Positions 1 to 8,750 are shown, counted from the first letter of the stretch. The stretch is 64,000 bases of DNA from Shinella sp. SUS2 (GCF_001262505.1 NZ_KQ410732.1:186001-250000); one strand, 5' to 3'. Program-made: numbers and translations. The notes: generated by a model not told the origin, from the letters alone.

Positions 1-521
1 TGAACCTGAAGCCGCCGCAGATCGTCGCCGCCTGGCAGCGCGGCGATATCGACGCCGCCTATGTCTGGCCGCCGGCGCTCTCGGAAATCCTCAAGACCGG
101 CAAGGCGATCTCGGACAGCGAGGTCATCGGCGCGGCCAGCGTGCCGACCTTCGACGGGCTGGTGGTCGACAAGGCCTGGGCGGCGGAGAACCCCAAGCTG
201 ATGGAGGCCTTCACCAAGGTTCTCGCCGAATCCTATGCCGACTACAACGCCAACAAGACGAAGTGGACGGTGGACTCGCCCGAGGTACAGGGTATCGTCA
301 AGCTGATCGGCGGCGACGGGCCGAGCACGGTGGAGGCGCTGGGGCTGCTCTCCTTCCCCAATGCGGACGAACAGGCCTCCGACACCTGGCTCGGCGGCGG
401 GGCGACGCGGGCGCTCACCGAAAGCGCCAAATTCCTCGTCGAGCAGAAGCAGATCGGCAAGTCGCTCGACGATTATACGCCCTTCGTCAATGCGGATTTC
501 GCCGCGGCGGCGGCGAAGTAA
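1..521 (+). CDS. tauA: Taurine ABC transporter substrate-binding protein (C-terminal part)
   Basis: Only the last 172 codons are in the window. The frame is open from base 3 to the stop at 519-521, and the N-terminus with its signal peptide lies upstream. The visible part contains WQRGDIDAAYVWPPAL and LGGGATRAL, which read like TauA/SsuA-type periplasmic proteins that capture taurine for the TauBC transporter. The ATPase, permease and complete taurine degradation genes follow on the same strand. The gap to tauB is 89 bases and holds a strong hairpin. Identity rests on the C-terminal sequence plus context; a sulfonate-binding SsuA-type protein is the alternative. Confidence 0.88.
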   Translation, partial: NLKPPQIVAAWQRGDIDAAYVWPPALSEILKTGKAISDSEVIGAASVPTFDGLVVDKAWAAENPKLMEAFTKVLAESYADYNANKTKWTVDSPEVQGIVKLIGGDGPSTVEALGLLSFPNADEQASDTWLGGGATRALTESAKFLVEQKQIGKSLDDYTPFVNADFAAAAAK

Positions 522-536
522 CCATCCGTCGATGGC

Positions 537-562
537 GCACCGGCCGGTGGAGCGGCCGGTGC
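537..562 (+). other. Intra-operon hairpin between tauA and tauB
   Basis: GCACCGGCC (537-545) and GGCCGGTGC (554-562) form a perfect 9-bp stem with an 8-base loop, 16 bases after the tauA stop. No T-run follows, so it looks like an mRNA-stabilising or attenuating element that leaves more binding protein than ATPase rather than a full terminator. That role is inferred. Confidence 0.6.
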
Positions 563-610
563 TGCCATCTTCGCTTAGAGACGTGATCGAGGTGCAGGGA
601 GGCATTTCTC

Positions 611-1423
611 ATGGAAACACTCAGCGTCAGGAACATCAGTCTGACCTATCCGGGCTTGTACTCGGACCAGGCGGTGATCGCCCTGAAAGGCGTCAATCTG
701 ACCATCAAGAGCGGCGATTTCGTCGTCGCGCTCGGCGCTTCGGGCTGCGGAAAGACCACGCTGCTCAACCTGATGGCGGGCTTCATGGCCCCCTCTGAGG
801 GTGATATCTCGCTGGGCAATCACCGGGTCAACGGTCCCGGCGCCGAGCGCGGCGTGGTGTTCCAGAAACATGCTCTTCTGCCCTGGCTCAACGTCATCGA
901 GAACACCGAATTCGGCCTGAAGCTGCGCGGCGTCGACAAGGCGGAGCGGCGGGAGATCGCGACGAAAAACCTCGCCCTCGTCGGCTTGCAGGATTTCCAC
1001 CGTCACATGATCTATCATCTCTCCGGCGGCATGCAGCAGCGCGTCGGCATTGCGCGGGCGCTGACCTGCGACCCCGCCATGCTTTTGATGGACGAGCCGA
1101 TGGCGGCGCTTGACGCGCTGACGCGCGAGACCATCCAGGAACTGCTGCTGGAGGTCTGGCAGCTCACCAACAAGATGTTCTTCTTCATCACGCACAGCGT
1201 CGAGGAGGCGCTGTTCCTCGGTTCGCGGCTGATCGTCATGTCGCCGCGCCCGGGCCGCATCCCCCATCCCTACGAGCTTGATTTCAACCGCCGTTTCCTC
1301 GCCGAAGGCAATGCCCGCGCGATCAAGTCGAGCCCGGAATTCATCCGCATGCGCGAGGAAGTGCTCGGCATCATCTATGGCGACGAACGTGCGTCCGGCA
1401 ACCCGGAGGTGGCCCATGCTTGA
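611..1423 (+). CDS. tauB: Taurine ABC transporter ATP-binding protein TauB
   Basis: This 270-residue cytoplasmic ATPase energises taurine import. Walker A GASGCGKTT is at residues 42-50, the Q-loop glutamine near 85, the ABC signature LSGG at 137-140 and Walker B LLMDEP at 158-163, followed by the ITHSVEEALFL switch region typical of the nitrate/sulfonate/taurine subfamily. The ATG at 611 has a GGAGG-type site (gcaggga) just upstream. Its last 8 bases overlap the start of tauC, which implies translational coupling. Sulfonate SsuB is the nearest alternative, but the xsc context favours taurine. Confidence 0.92.
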   Translation: METLSVRNISLTYPGLYSDQAVIALKGVNLTIKSGDFVVALGASGCGKTTLLNLMAGFMAPSEGDISLGNHRVNGPGAERGVVFQKHALLPWLNVIENTEFGLKLRGVDKAERREIATKNLALVGLQDFHRHMIYHLSGGMQQRVGIARALTCDPAMLLMDEPMAALDALTRETIQELLLEVWQLTNKMFFFITHSVEEALFLGSRLIVMSPRPGRIPHPYELDFNRRFLAEGNARAIKSSPEFIRMREEVLGIIYGDERASGNPEVAHA

Positions 1424-2243
1424 CAGAGTGACACGGGCCAAGCCCGCCAAGGCCGGCAAGATTTTTGGCGCGCCGGGCGACGGCAGCAGCGGCCTGATCA
1501 GCTTCGTGACGGCGGCCGTGCTCGTCGCAATGTGGTTCCTCGTGACGGAGTCCGGCTGGGTCAAACCGCTCTTCCTGCCCTCGCCGCTGTCCGTCTGGGA
1601 CAAGTTCTGGCTGGCGATGACGGAGGGCGTTTCGAACTCGACGCTGGCGCAGCACACGCTGGCCAGCATCGGCCGCGTCTTCGGCGCCTTCCTGCTGGCG
1701 CTGGTCACGGCCGTGCCGATCGGCATCCTGATGGGCGTCAACCGCTTCGTGCGCGGCTTGTTCGATCCGATCATCGAATTCTACCGCCCGCTGCCGCCGC
1801 TCGCCTACCTGCCGCTGGTCATCATCTGGCTCGGCATCGGTGAATTCCCCAAGGTCTTCCTGATTTATCTGGCGATCTTCGCGCCGATGGCGATTGCCGC
1901 AAGGGCAGGGGTGCGTTCGGTCTCGACGGAGCAGATCCATGCGGCCTATGCGATGGGCGCCACCCGCGGGCAGGTCATCAGCCAGGTCATCATGAAGGCC
2001 GCCCTGCCGGAAATCTTTACCGGCATGCGCATCGGCATCGGCGTCGGCTGGACGACCCTTGTCGCGGCCGAAATGGTCGCCGCGAACCGCGGCCTCGGCT
2101 TCATGGTGCTCAATGCGGCGGAAAACCTCGAAAGCGACACGGTCATCATGGGCATCTTCATCATCGGCCTCTTCGCCTTCGCCTTCGATCTGCTCATCCG
2201 CTACCTCGAAAAGACGCTGATCCCCTGGAAGGGGCGCATCTGA
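1416..2243 (+). CDS. tauC: Taurine ABC transporter permease TauC
   Basis: The 275-residue inner-membrane permease is the channel for taurine import with TauA and TauB. I use the ATG at 1416, preceded by acccggaggt, rather than an earlier in-frame codon at 1278 that would lie inside tauB. It shows the hydrophobic profile of a BPD_transp_1 protein with about six membrane segments. The cytoplasmic EAA-type loop around AAYAMGATRGQVISQVIM contacts the ATPase. It is followed by a 209-base gap containing a dispersed repeat before tauX. Confidence 0.9.
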   Translation: MLDRVTRAKPAKAGKIFGAPGDGSSGLISFVTAAVLVAMWFLVTESGWVKPLFLPSPLSVWDKFWLAMTEGVSNSTLAQHTLASIGRVFGAFLLALVTAVPIGILMGVNRFVRGLFDPIIEFYRPLPPLAYLPLVIIWLGIGEFPKVFLIYLAIFAPMAIAARAGVRSVSTEQIHAAYAMGATRGQVISQVIMKAALPEIFTGMRIGIGVGWTTLVAAEMVAANRGLGFMVLNAAENLESDTVIMGIFIIGLFAFAFDLLIRYLEKTLIPWKGRI

Positions 2244-2255
2244 CCAGCGGCGACC

Positions 2256-2359
2256 AGAGCAATTCCAGCAAAAGTGCGCAGCGGTTTTGCGTCCGGAATT
2301 GCGGAAAAACAAAGAGATAGAGCGTTTTAGCGATTCGAAGAAAAGCGGAAATGCTCTAG
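2256..2359. repeat. Rhizobiaceae-type dispersed palindromic repeat (RIME-like)
   Basis: The element has two dyads. The first pairs GCAATTCC (2259-2266) with GGAATTGC (2295-2302), with an inner GCAAAA/TTTTGC pair. The second pairs AGAGCGTTT (2319-2327) with AAATGCTCT (2349-2357). I recognise the sequence style as the intergenic mosaic repeat common in Rhizobiaceae genomes. It sits inside the tau operon between tauC and tauX, where it would form two hairpins in the transcript. Confidence 0.65.
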
Positions 2360-2452
2360 CCCCGACACTTCATTTCCCCGGCCGTGGCGGCCTTTCAAAG
2401 ACGGCGTTTCCCGTCTCCGGCGAAGCCATGCCTTGCGACAAAGGACAGGACG

Positions 2453-2839
2453 ATGACACTCACCGCAACCGATCTCAAAAGCGTGTTCGATGCCTTCAAC
2501 CGGCATGACGTCGACGGGGTCATGCGTTTCTTCGCCGAGGACTGCGTGTTCAACGCGGTCGGCGGCCCTGATGTCTACGGCACCCGGATCGAAGGCGCTG
2601 CGGCGATCGCCGACGCCTTCAGCGGCGTCTGGAAGGCGATGCCGGATGCCGAATGGGGCAACCACAGCCATTTCGTCAGCGGCGATCGCGGCGTCTCCGA
2701 ATGGACCTTTTCCGGCACGGCCGCCGATGGCAGCCGCATCGAGGCGGAGGGCTGCGACCTCTTCACCTTCGAAAACGGCAAGATCGTCCGCAAGCAGGCG
2801 TTCCGCAAGAACCGGCCGGTTCTGCAGCCTCGCTACTGA
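2453..2839 (+). CDS. tauX: Taurine dehydrogenase small subunit TauX (SnoaL/NTF2-like)
   Basis: This 128-residue protein has the SnoaL/NTF2-like fold pattern (FNRHDVDGVMRFFAEDCVFN, then FVSGDRGVSEWTFSGT and GCDLFTFENGKI). In Paracoccus-type taurine dissimilation a small subunit of this kind pairs with a flavoprotein (TauY) to oxidise taurine to sulfoacetaldehyde and ammonium. The ATG at 2453 follows aaaggacagga. The next gene is a FAD oxidoreductase 18 bases downstream. Assignment as TauX comes mainly from context, because the SnoaL fold alone does not define the substrate. Confidence 0.78.
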   Translation: MTLTATDLKSVFDAFNRHDVDGVMRFFAEDCVFNAVGGPDVYGTRIEGAAAIADAFSGVWKAMPDAEWGNHSHFVSGDRGVSEWTFSGTAADGSRIEAEGCDLFTFENGKIVRKQAFRKNRPVLQPRY

Positions 2840-2857
2840 GGGATGGGAGGCAAGGCC

Positions 2858-4258
2858 ATGCAGATGCGCACCATCCCCCCAAAAACCGGCAGGGCGCCGT
2901 TCGATCCCGCCTATGATCCCGAACATGCCAAAAGCCCCGGCACCGGCAAGGACTACGCGCCGACCTACTGGATCGGCACCGCCGGCCCGGAGCCGGAAGA
3001 CGACGGCCCGGTCACGCGCGATATCGATGTCGACGTCGCCATCATCGGCTCCGGCTATACCGGCCTGTCCTGCGCCATCCATCTTGCCCGCGAGCACGGC
3101 ATCAAGGCGACGGTGCTGGAGGCAAACGGCGTTGCCTGGGGATGCAGCACCCGCAACGGCGGGCAGGCGCAGATTTCCGCCGGCCGCCTGAAGCGCTCGC
3201 AATGGATCGCCCGCTGGGGCGTCGATGTCGCAAAGCGCATGCATGCGGAAATCTCCGAGGGTTTCGACCTGTTCCGTTCGCTGGTTCGCGAGCCTGACAT
3301 CGATTGCGATCCGCAGGACGGCGGCCATCTCTACATTGCGCACCGCGACAAGGTCCTGCCGAACCTCGAAAACGAGGCCCGCGTCCTCAACGACACCTTT
3401 GGCTACCGCGCCCGCATGGTCTCGCGCGAAGAGATCCACAGCGATTTCGTCCGCGATGCGGAAGCCCGCGGTGCGATGTACGAGCCTGACGGCATGGGCA
3501 TCCACGCCGCGAAGCTCGCCTTCGGCTATCTCCGGCTGGCGCGGCGCCTCGGTGCGACGGTGCACACGTCGAGCCCGGTGCTCGACTGCACGGCGAAGGG
3601 CGGCGTGCATTATCTACGGACGCCGGGCGGCACGGTGCGCGCCCGCGCGGTCTGCATCGCCACGGCGGGCTACACCTCGCCCGGCATGAATACGCTGACG
3701 AAACACCGGCTGATGCCGATCCTGTCGAATTCGGTGGTCACACGACCGCTGACGGCGGGCGAGCAGGAGACGCTGAACTTCAAGGCGCTGATACCGCTGA
3801 CCGATACGCGCACGCTCCGCCACTACTATCGCATGCTGCCGGACGGCCGGGTGCAGATCGGCAGCCGCAGCGCCATCACCGGGCGCGACGCCACCAACCC
3901 GAAACATCTCGCGCTGCTGCTGGAGGGGCTCTACCGCAAGTTCCCGATCCTGCGCGGCATCGAGATCGACTATTCCTGGTGGGGCTGGGTCGATGTCAGC
4001 CACGACATGATGCCGCGCATCTTCCAGCCGGACCCCGCGCAAAAGCTGTTCTACGCCATGGGCTATGGCGGCAACGGCGTCATGTATTCGGCGCAGGCCG
4101 GGCGTCGCATGGCGCAAATGGTCGCCGGCAAGGGCGCCGGCCTCAACCTTCCGATCTTCACCTCGCCGCTGCCGAGCCACGGGCTTCTCACCCCGTTCCG
4201 CCGGCTCGGCCAGTGGGGCATGTACCGCTGGTACTACCTGCGCGACGAAATCCTCTAA
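2858..4258 (+). CDS. tauY: Taurine dehydrogenase large subunit TauY (FAD-dependent)
   Basis: The 466-residue flavoprotein belongs to the DAO/GabB-like family. A Rossmann FAD-binding segment (VDVAIIGSGYTGLSCAIHLA) lies about 55 residues in, after a hydrophilic N-terminal extension, and GCSTRNGGQ follows. MGYGGNGVMYSAQAGRRMA near the C-terminus closes the FAD site. It is predicted to deaminate taurine oxidatively to sulfoacetaldehyde, passing electrons to the respiratory chain. I use the ATG at 2858 (GGGAGG 7 bases upstream) rather than the in-frame ATG at 2843. xsc follows after 28 bases. Confidence 0.8.
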   Translation: MQMRTIPPKTGRAPFDPAYDPEHAKSPGTGKDYAPTYWIGTAGPEPEDDGPVTRDIDVDVAIIGSGYTGLSCAIHLAREHGIKATVLEANGVAWGCSTRNGGQAQISAGRLKRSQWIARWGVDVAKRMHAEISEGFDLFRSLVREPDIDCDPQDGGHLYIAHRDKVLPNLENEARVLNDTFGYRARMVSREEIHSDFVRDAEARGAMYEPDGMGIHAAKLAFGYLRLARRLGATVHTSSPVLDCTAKGGVHYLRTPGGTVRARAVCIATAGYTSPGMNTLTKHRLMPILSNSVVTRPLTAGEQETLNFKALIPLTDTRTLRHYYRMLPDGRVQIGSRSAITGRDATNPKHLALLLEGLYRKFPILRGIEIDYSWWGWVDVSHDMMPRIFQPDPAQKLFYAMGYGGNGVMYSAQAGRRMAQMVAGKGAGLNLPIFTSPLPSHGLLTPFRRLGQWGMYRWYYLRDEIL

Positions 4259-4286
4259 CCAATTGAAATCAGAAAGGGAACACGCC

Positions 4287-6062
4287 ATGAAAATGACCAC
4301 CGAGGAAGCCTTCGTCAAGGTTCTGCAGATGCATGGCCTCGAACATGCCTTCGGCATCATCGGCTCGGCCATGATGCCGGTATCGGACCTGTTTCCGAAG
4401 GCCGGCATCAAATTCTGGGACTGCGCGCACGAGACCAATGCCGGCATGATGGCCGACGGTTTCAGCCGCGCGACGGGCACCATGTCGATCGCCATCGGCC
4501 AGAACGGCCCGGGCGTTACCGGCTTCATCACGGCGATCAAGACCGCCTACTGGAACCACACGCCGCTCCTGATGGTGACGCCCCAGGCAGCCAACAAGAC
4601 GATCGGCCAGGGCGGCTTCCAGGAAGTCGACCAGATGGCGATGTTCAAGGAGATGGTCTGCTACCAGGAGGAGGTGCGCGATCCCTCGCGCATTCCCGAA
4701 GTGCTGAACCGCGTCATCGAAAAGGCCTGGCGCGGCTGCGCCCCGGCGCAGATCAACATTCCGCGCGACTACTGGACCCAGCTGATCGACGTCGACCTGC
4801 CCGCCATCGTGCGCTTCGAGCGCCCGGCCGGCGGCCCGCAGGCGATTTCCGAGGCGGCAAAACTGCTGTCGGAAGCGAAATTCCCGGTCATCCTCAACGG
4901 TGCTGGCGTCGTCATCGGCGGGGCGATCGGCGCGTCCATGAAGCTCGCCGAACGGCTGGATGCGCCGGTGTGCTGCGGCTACCAGCACAACGACGCTTTC
5001 CCGGGCAGCCATCGCCTCTCCGTCGGTCCGCTCGGTTATAACGGCTCGAAGGCGGCGATGGAGCTGATCTCCAAGGCCGATGTCGTGCTGGCGCTCGGCA
5101 CGCGGCTCAATCCCTTCTCGACCTTGCCGGGCTACGGCATCGACTACTGGCCGAAGAACGCCGCGATCATTCAGGTTGACATCAACGCCGACCGCATCGG
5201 CCTCACCAAGAAGGTGACCGTCGGCATCTGCGGCGACGCCAAGCAGGTCGCCGGCCAGATCCTGGAACAGCTCTCCCCCTCCGCCGGCGATGCCGGGCGC
5301 GAGGCGCGTAAGGCCGCCATTCACCAGACCCGCTCGGCCTGGCAGCAGCAGCTCTCCTCGATGGACCACGAGGACGACGATGTCGGCACGGAATGGAACG
5401 AGAGCGCCCGCTCGCGCGAGCCGAACCGCATGTCGCCGCGCCAGGCCTGGCGGGCGATCCAGGCCGCGCTGCCGAAGGAGGCGATCGTCTCCACCGACAT
5501 CGGCAACAATTGCGCGATCGGCAATGCCTATCCGACCTTCGAGGCGGGCCGGAAATATCTGGCGCCCGGCATGTTCGGCCCCTGTGGCTACGGCTTCCCG
5601 TCGATCGTCGGCGCCAAGATCGGTTGCCCGGATATGCCGGTCGTCGGTTTTGCCGGCGATGGCGCCTTCGGCATCTCGATGAACGAGATGGGTTCGATCG
5701 GCCGCGAGGGCTGGCCGGCGATCACCATGGTGATCTTCCGCAACTATCAATGGGGTGCGGAAAAGCGCAACACGACGCTGTGGTATTCCAACAACTTCGT
5801 CGGCACGGAGCTGAACCCCAATCTCAGCTACGCCAAGGTGGCCGAGGGCTGCGGGCTGAAGGGCGTCGCCGTCGATACGCCGGCGGCCCTCACCGAGGCG
5901 CTGGCAAATGCCATCGCCGACCAGAAGCGCGGCGTGACGACCTTCGTCGAGGTCATCCTTAACCAGGAACTCGGCGAACCCTTCCGGCGTGATGCGATGA
6001 AGAAGCCGGTGCCGGTTGCCGGCATCGAGCGCGCCGACATGCGCCCGCAGAAGCGGGCCTGA
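4287..6062 (+). CDS. xsc: Sulfoacetaldehyde acetyltransferase Xsc
   Basis: This 591-residue thiamine-diphosphate enzyme converts sulfoacetaldehyde and phosphate to acetyl phosphate and sulfite. The N-terminal PYR domain has the activating glutamate in DCAHETNAGMMADGF. The PP domain carries the ThDP/Mg motif starting GDGAFGISMNEMGSIGREGW near residue 456 and ending in FRNYQWGAEKRN. The length matches the family. The ATG at 4287 (agaaagggaacacgcc upstream) is chosen; an earlier in-frame codon lies inside tauY. Its presence makes this a carbon/energy-yielding pathway rather than mere sulfur scavenging by TauD. Confidence 0.96.
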   Translation: MKMTTEEAFVKVLQMHGLEHAFGIIGSAMMPVSDLFPKAGIKFWDCAHETNAGMMADGFSRATGTMSIAIGQNGPGVTGFITAIKTAYWNHTPLLMVTPQAANKTIGQGGFQEVDQMAMFKEMVCYQEEVRDPSRIPEVLNRVIEKAWRGCAPAQINIPRDYWTQLIDVDLPAIVRFERPAGGPQAISEAAKLLSEAKFPVILNGAGVVIGGAIGASMKLAERLDAPVCCGYQHNDAFPGSHRLSVGPLGYNGSKAAMELISKADVVLALGTRLNPFSTLPGYGIDYWPKNAAIIQVDINADRIGLTKKVTVGICGDAKQVAGQILEQLSPSAGDAGREARKAAIHQTRSAWQQQLSSMDHEDDDVGTEWNESARSREPNRMSPRQAWRAIQAALPKEAIVSTDIGNNCAIGNAYPTFEAGRKYLAPGMFGPCGYGFPSIVGAKIGCPDMPVVGFAGDGAFGISMNEMGSIGREGWPAITMVIFRNYQWGAEKRNTTLWYSNNFVGTELNPNLSYAKVAEGCGLKGVAVDTPAALTEALANAIADQKRGVTTFVEVILNQELGEPFRRDAMKKPVPVAGIERADMRPQKRA

Positions 6063-6079
6063 TCCTCCCCGACCCATGT

Positions 6080-6105
6080 CCCGCCCGGCAGGAAAACCGG
6101 GCGGG
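6080..6105 (+). other. Hairpin between xsc and the exporter gene
   Basis: CCCGCCCGG (6080-6088) and CCGGGCGGG (6097-6105) form a perfect 9-bp GC stem with an 8-base loop in the 75-base gap after xsc. No T-tract follows. It may limit read-through or protect the upstream mRNA. Confidence 0.5.
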
Positions 6106-6137
6106 CCCGTCTTCCCGCAAGCGACCGGAACGACATC

Positions 6138-7175
6138 ATGACCTTCGCCGCCTCCGTCCAAGACCGTTTCAGGGGCATGCCCTCCGGATTTGCCGCTTAC
6201 TGGCCGGGCTTTGCCGTCACCGCCGCCGTGGCCGTCGCCGCCCAGTTCCTCTCCGATCACTACGGCGCGCCGGCCATGCTGATGGCCTTGCTGCTCGGCA
6301 TCGCCTTCCATTTTCTCTCAGAAGAGGGACGCTGCGTCGCCGGCATCGATTTCTGCGCCAAACATGTGCTGCGCATCGGCGTTGCGCTGCTCGGCATGCG
6401 CATCAGCGTCGATCTCCTGATCGGGCTTGGCGCCAGCACCATTCTGCTGCTCGTCTCGGCGCTGGTCGCCACGATCGGCTTCGGCCTGCTTGCTGCAAAA
6501 CTGCTCGGCCGCGGCTGGCGGCTGGCGCTGCTCACCAGCGGGTCCGTCGCCATCTGTGGCGCCTCCGCGGCGATGGCGATTGCCGCCGTGCTGCCGAAGA
6601 ACGAATTTTCCGAGCGCAACCTGATTTTCACCGTACTCTCGGTCACGGTGCTCTCCACGCTTGCCATGATCGCCTATCCGATTATCGCCCAGACCATGGG
6701 GCTCGATGCGCGGGCGACCGGCATCTTCTTCGGCGGCACCATCCATGACGTGGCGCAGGTCGTCGGCGCCGGCTTTTCCGTCTCGCCGGAAGCGGGCGAG
6801 ACGGCGACGCTCGTCAAGCTGATCCGCGTCACCATGCTGGCGCCGGTTGTCCTCGTCTATTCGCTCTCCTTGCGCAATGTGCCGCAGCCGGAAGGCGAGG
6901 CGGGAAAACGCCCGCCGCTCATGCCGGGCTTCGTCGTCGCCTTCCTGATCTTTGCCGCGCTCAATTCCTTCGGCCTCGTGCCCGAGATGGTGGCGACGGC
7001 CGGCATGGAGGCCTCGCGCTGGGCGCTGCTCGCCGGCATCGTCGCCGTCGGCATGCGCACCTCGCTGCGCCGGGTGCTGGATGTCGGCGGCGACGCCGTT
7101 GCCCTCATCGTCGCGGAAACCGCCTTCATCGCCGTCTTCATCCTCGTCGGCATCTATTATCTGGGGCACGCCTGA
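6138..7175 (+). CDS. YeiH/UPF0324-family putative sulfate/sulfite exporter (TauZ-like)
   Basis: The 345-residue integral membrane protein is mostly hydrophobic, with about ten segments. It contains the family hallmarks LLLGIAFHFLSEE, VLRIGVALLGMRISV, AICGASAAMAIAAVLP and FFGGTIHDVAQVVGAG of the UPF0324 (YeiH) proteins annotated as putative sulfate exporters. Lying between xsc and pta and overlapping pta by one base, it is the obvious candidate for exporting the sulfite or derived sulfate released by Xsc. The transported species is inferred. Confidence 0.82.
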   Translation: MTFAASVQDRFRGMPSGFAAYWPGFAVTAAVAVAAQFLSDHYGAPAMLMALLLGIAFHFLSEEGRCVAGIDFCAKHVLRIGVALLGMRISVDLLIGLGASTILLLVSALVATIGFGLLAAKLLGRGWRLALLTSGSVAICGASAAMAIAAVLPKNEFSERNLIFTVLSVTVLSTLAMIAYPIIAQTMGLDARATGIFFGGTIHDVAQVVGAGFSVSPEAGETATLVKLIRVTMLAPVVLVYSLSLRNVPQPEGEAGKRPPLMPGFVVAFLIFAALNSFGLVPEMVATAGMEASRWALLAGIVAVGMRTSLRRVLDVGGDAVALIVAETAFIAVFILVGIYYLGHA

Positions 7176-8176
7176 TGAAACCGCTCGACCGCATTCTCGA
7201 AACCGCGAAAGCGGCGCCCCGCCATATCGTGCTCGCCGAAGGGGAGGACCCGCGCGTCGTCGAGGCAGCCGTGCGGGCGGTGCGGGCGGGCATCGCCGGA
7301 ATCACGCTCGTCGGCAGTCGGACCGCCGTCGAAGAGCGGCTGGCGGCGGCCGGCGCCGATGCGGGCGAGATTCGTATCGAGGATCCCGCATCTTCCCCGC
7401 TCACGCGACGCCTCGCCGCCGCCTATCATGCGCTGCGCAAAAACAAGGGCGTCGATGCAGCGGCTGCGGCCGAGGCGGCGCGCTCCCCGCTCGTCTTCGC
7501 CGCCATGATGGTGCGGGAGGGCGAGGCGGACGGCACGGTGGGCGGGGCGGTGGCGACGACCGCGGACACGGTGCGCGCCGCGCTCCAGACGATCGGCCGC
7601 GCGCCGGATGTCGGCCTTGTCTCCAGCTTCTTCCTGATGATGCTGTGCGAGGCGCATCATGTGAAGAAGGGCGCCTTCGTCTTCGCCGATTGCGGGCTTG
7701 TGGTCGATCCCGATGCCGCGGGCCTTGCCGATATCGCCGTCATGTCGGCGCGCTCGTTCGAAGCCTTGGCCGGCAAGCCGGCGAAGGTGGCGATGCTCTC
7801 CTTCTCGACGGCGGGCAGCGCCGCGCATGACCGCGTCTCCAAGGTGGTGGAGGCGACGCGGCTGGCCCATGCCGCCGCGCCCGGCCTCGTCATCGACGGC
7901 GAACTGCAGTTCGACACCGCCTTCGTTGAGGCCGTCAGCGCCGCCAAGGCGCCCAATTCCGCGCTGCACGGCGAGGCCAATGTCTTCGTCTTCCCCAATC
8001 TCGACGCCGCCAATATCGGCTACAAGATCGCCCAGCGCATCGGCGGCGCCACCGCCATCGGCCCGATCCTGCAAGGCCTTGCCAAGCCCGCCAACGATCT
8101 TTCGCGTGGCTGCAACGCCGATGACGTCTTCCACATGATTGCGGTCACGGTGGTGCAGGCGGGCTACAACCCATGA
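7175..8176 (+). CDS. pta: Phosphate acetyltransferase Pta (short, Xsc-linked type)
   Basis: This 333-residue PTA_PTB-domain enzyme transfers the acetyl group from acetyl phosphate to CoA, the last step of taurine dissimilation. It has the single-domain length typical of Pta copies beside xsc rather than the roughly 700-residue housekeeping form. Recognisable blocks are VLAEGEDPRVVEAA, VGGAVATTADTVRAAL, SFSTAGSA and FPNLDAANIGYKIAQRIGGA. It starts on the last base of the exporter stop codon (tgATG), so the two are translationally coupled. It ends the operon. Confidence 0.93.
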   Translation: MKPLDRILETAKAAPRHIVLAEGEDPRVVEAAVRAVRAGIAGITLVGSRTAVEERLAAAGADAGEIRIEDPASSPLTRRLAAAYHALRKNKGVDAAAAAEAARSPLVFAAMMVREGEADGTVGGAVATTADTVRAALQTIGRAPDVGLVSSFFLMMLCEAHHVKKGAFVFADCGLVVDPDAAGLADIAVMSARSFEALAGKPAKVAMLSFSTAGSAAHDRVSKVVEATRLAHAAAPGLVIDGELQFDTAFVEAVSAAKAPNSALHGEANVFVFPNLDAANIGYKIAQRIGGATAIGPILQGLAKPANDLSRGCNADDVFHMIAVTVVQAGYNP

Positions 8177-8750
8177 CGGCGCCTTGCGGATATCGTTGAC
8201 GCAAGGGCGATGTTTCTTCGTGAGAATTGATCGCCTGTCTTGATCACAAGGTAGATATCCTATCGGCGTCCTGCTTCAGGCCAGCAGGTCTGCACCGATC
8301 ACCGTGCCCGCTAGCCTGAAGCAGGTCCGGCGAGAGGGATCCTGCCGTTCCCGACCCCTTCGTTCCTGCTTTGCCGTGCCGCCCATGTGTCCGGGGGCGA
8401 TCTGCACGGCGGCGCCGAACGGCCGCTTGGTGGATCCGTACCGCCTGTTTTATGTCCTTTCGACCTCCGCGAGAGGCTCACCACCGCGTGGGGCCGGGCG
8501 TCGGCGCGGGGCTTGCCGCTTGCACCGACTCGTGTTCGTTAGCAAAGCCTGCCATCGTGTGATCCAGTGCCGCCACGGTGCTCGCCGCAGTCTGGATTAC
8601 GCGGGGCTTCTGGGTTGGTTTAAGTTGACACATGTATGATAAGTGATATATCCATTTTACGATTGAATACCCTTGCGATCGGATGGCCGGGCCGGGCGGC
8701 AGATACGGTAGGGGTGCGGCGCTGTAAGGATGTCGTCTGTGGAGGGTGCG
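8177..8750. other. 574-base gap without a recognisable gene
   Basis: No open frame here has a convincing start, codon pattern or family resemblance. The gap holds one long-spaced perfect inverted repeat, CCTGCTTCAGGC (8270-8281) with GCCTGAAGCAGG (8314-8325), about 95 bases after pta. A promoter and candidate operator for hyuA lie at 8625-8652. The stretch from about 8330 to 8620 looks like decayed or spacer sequence; I see nothing else in it. Confidence 0.6.
8625..8652 (+). promoter_or_regulatory. hyuA promoter with candidate GntR operator
   Basis: TTGACA (8625-8630) is followed 16 bases later by TATATC (8647-8652). TGATAAGTGATA (8637-8648) lies between and into the -10. Near-identical 12-mers occur twice in the GntR-SDR divergent region at 15371-15382 and 15458-15469, suggesting one regulator for both transcripts. 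Confidence 0.6.

Noticed and set aside
4269-6311. A 680-codon minus-strand open frame
   Set aside because: It is antisense to xsc, with shadow composition.
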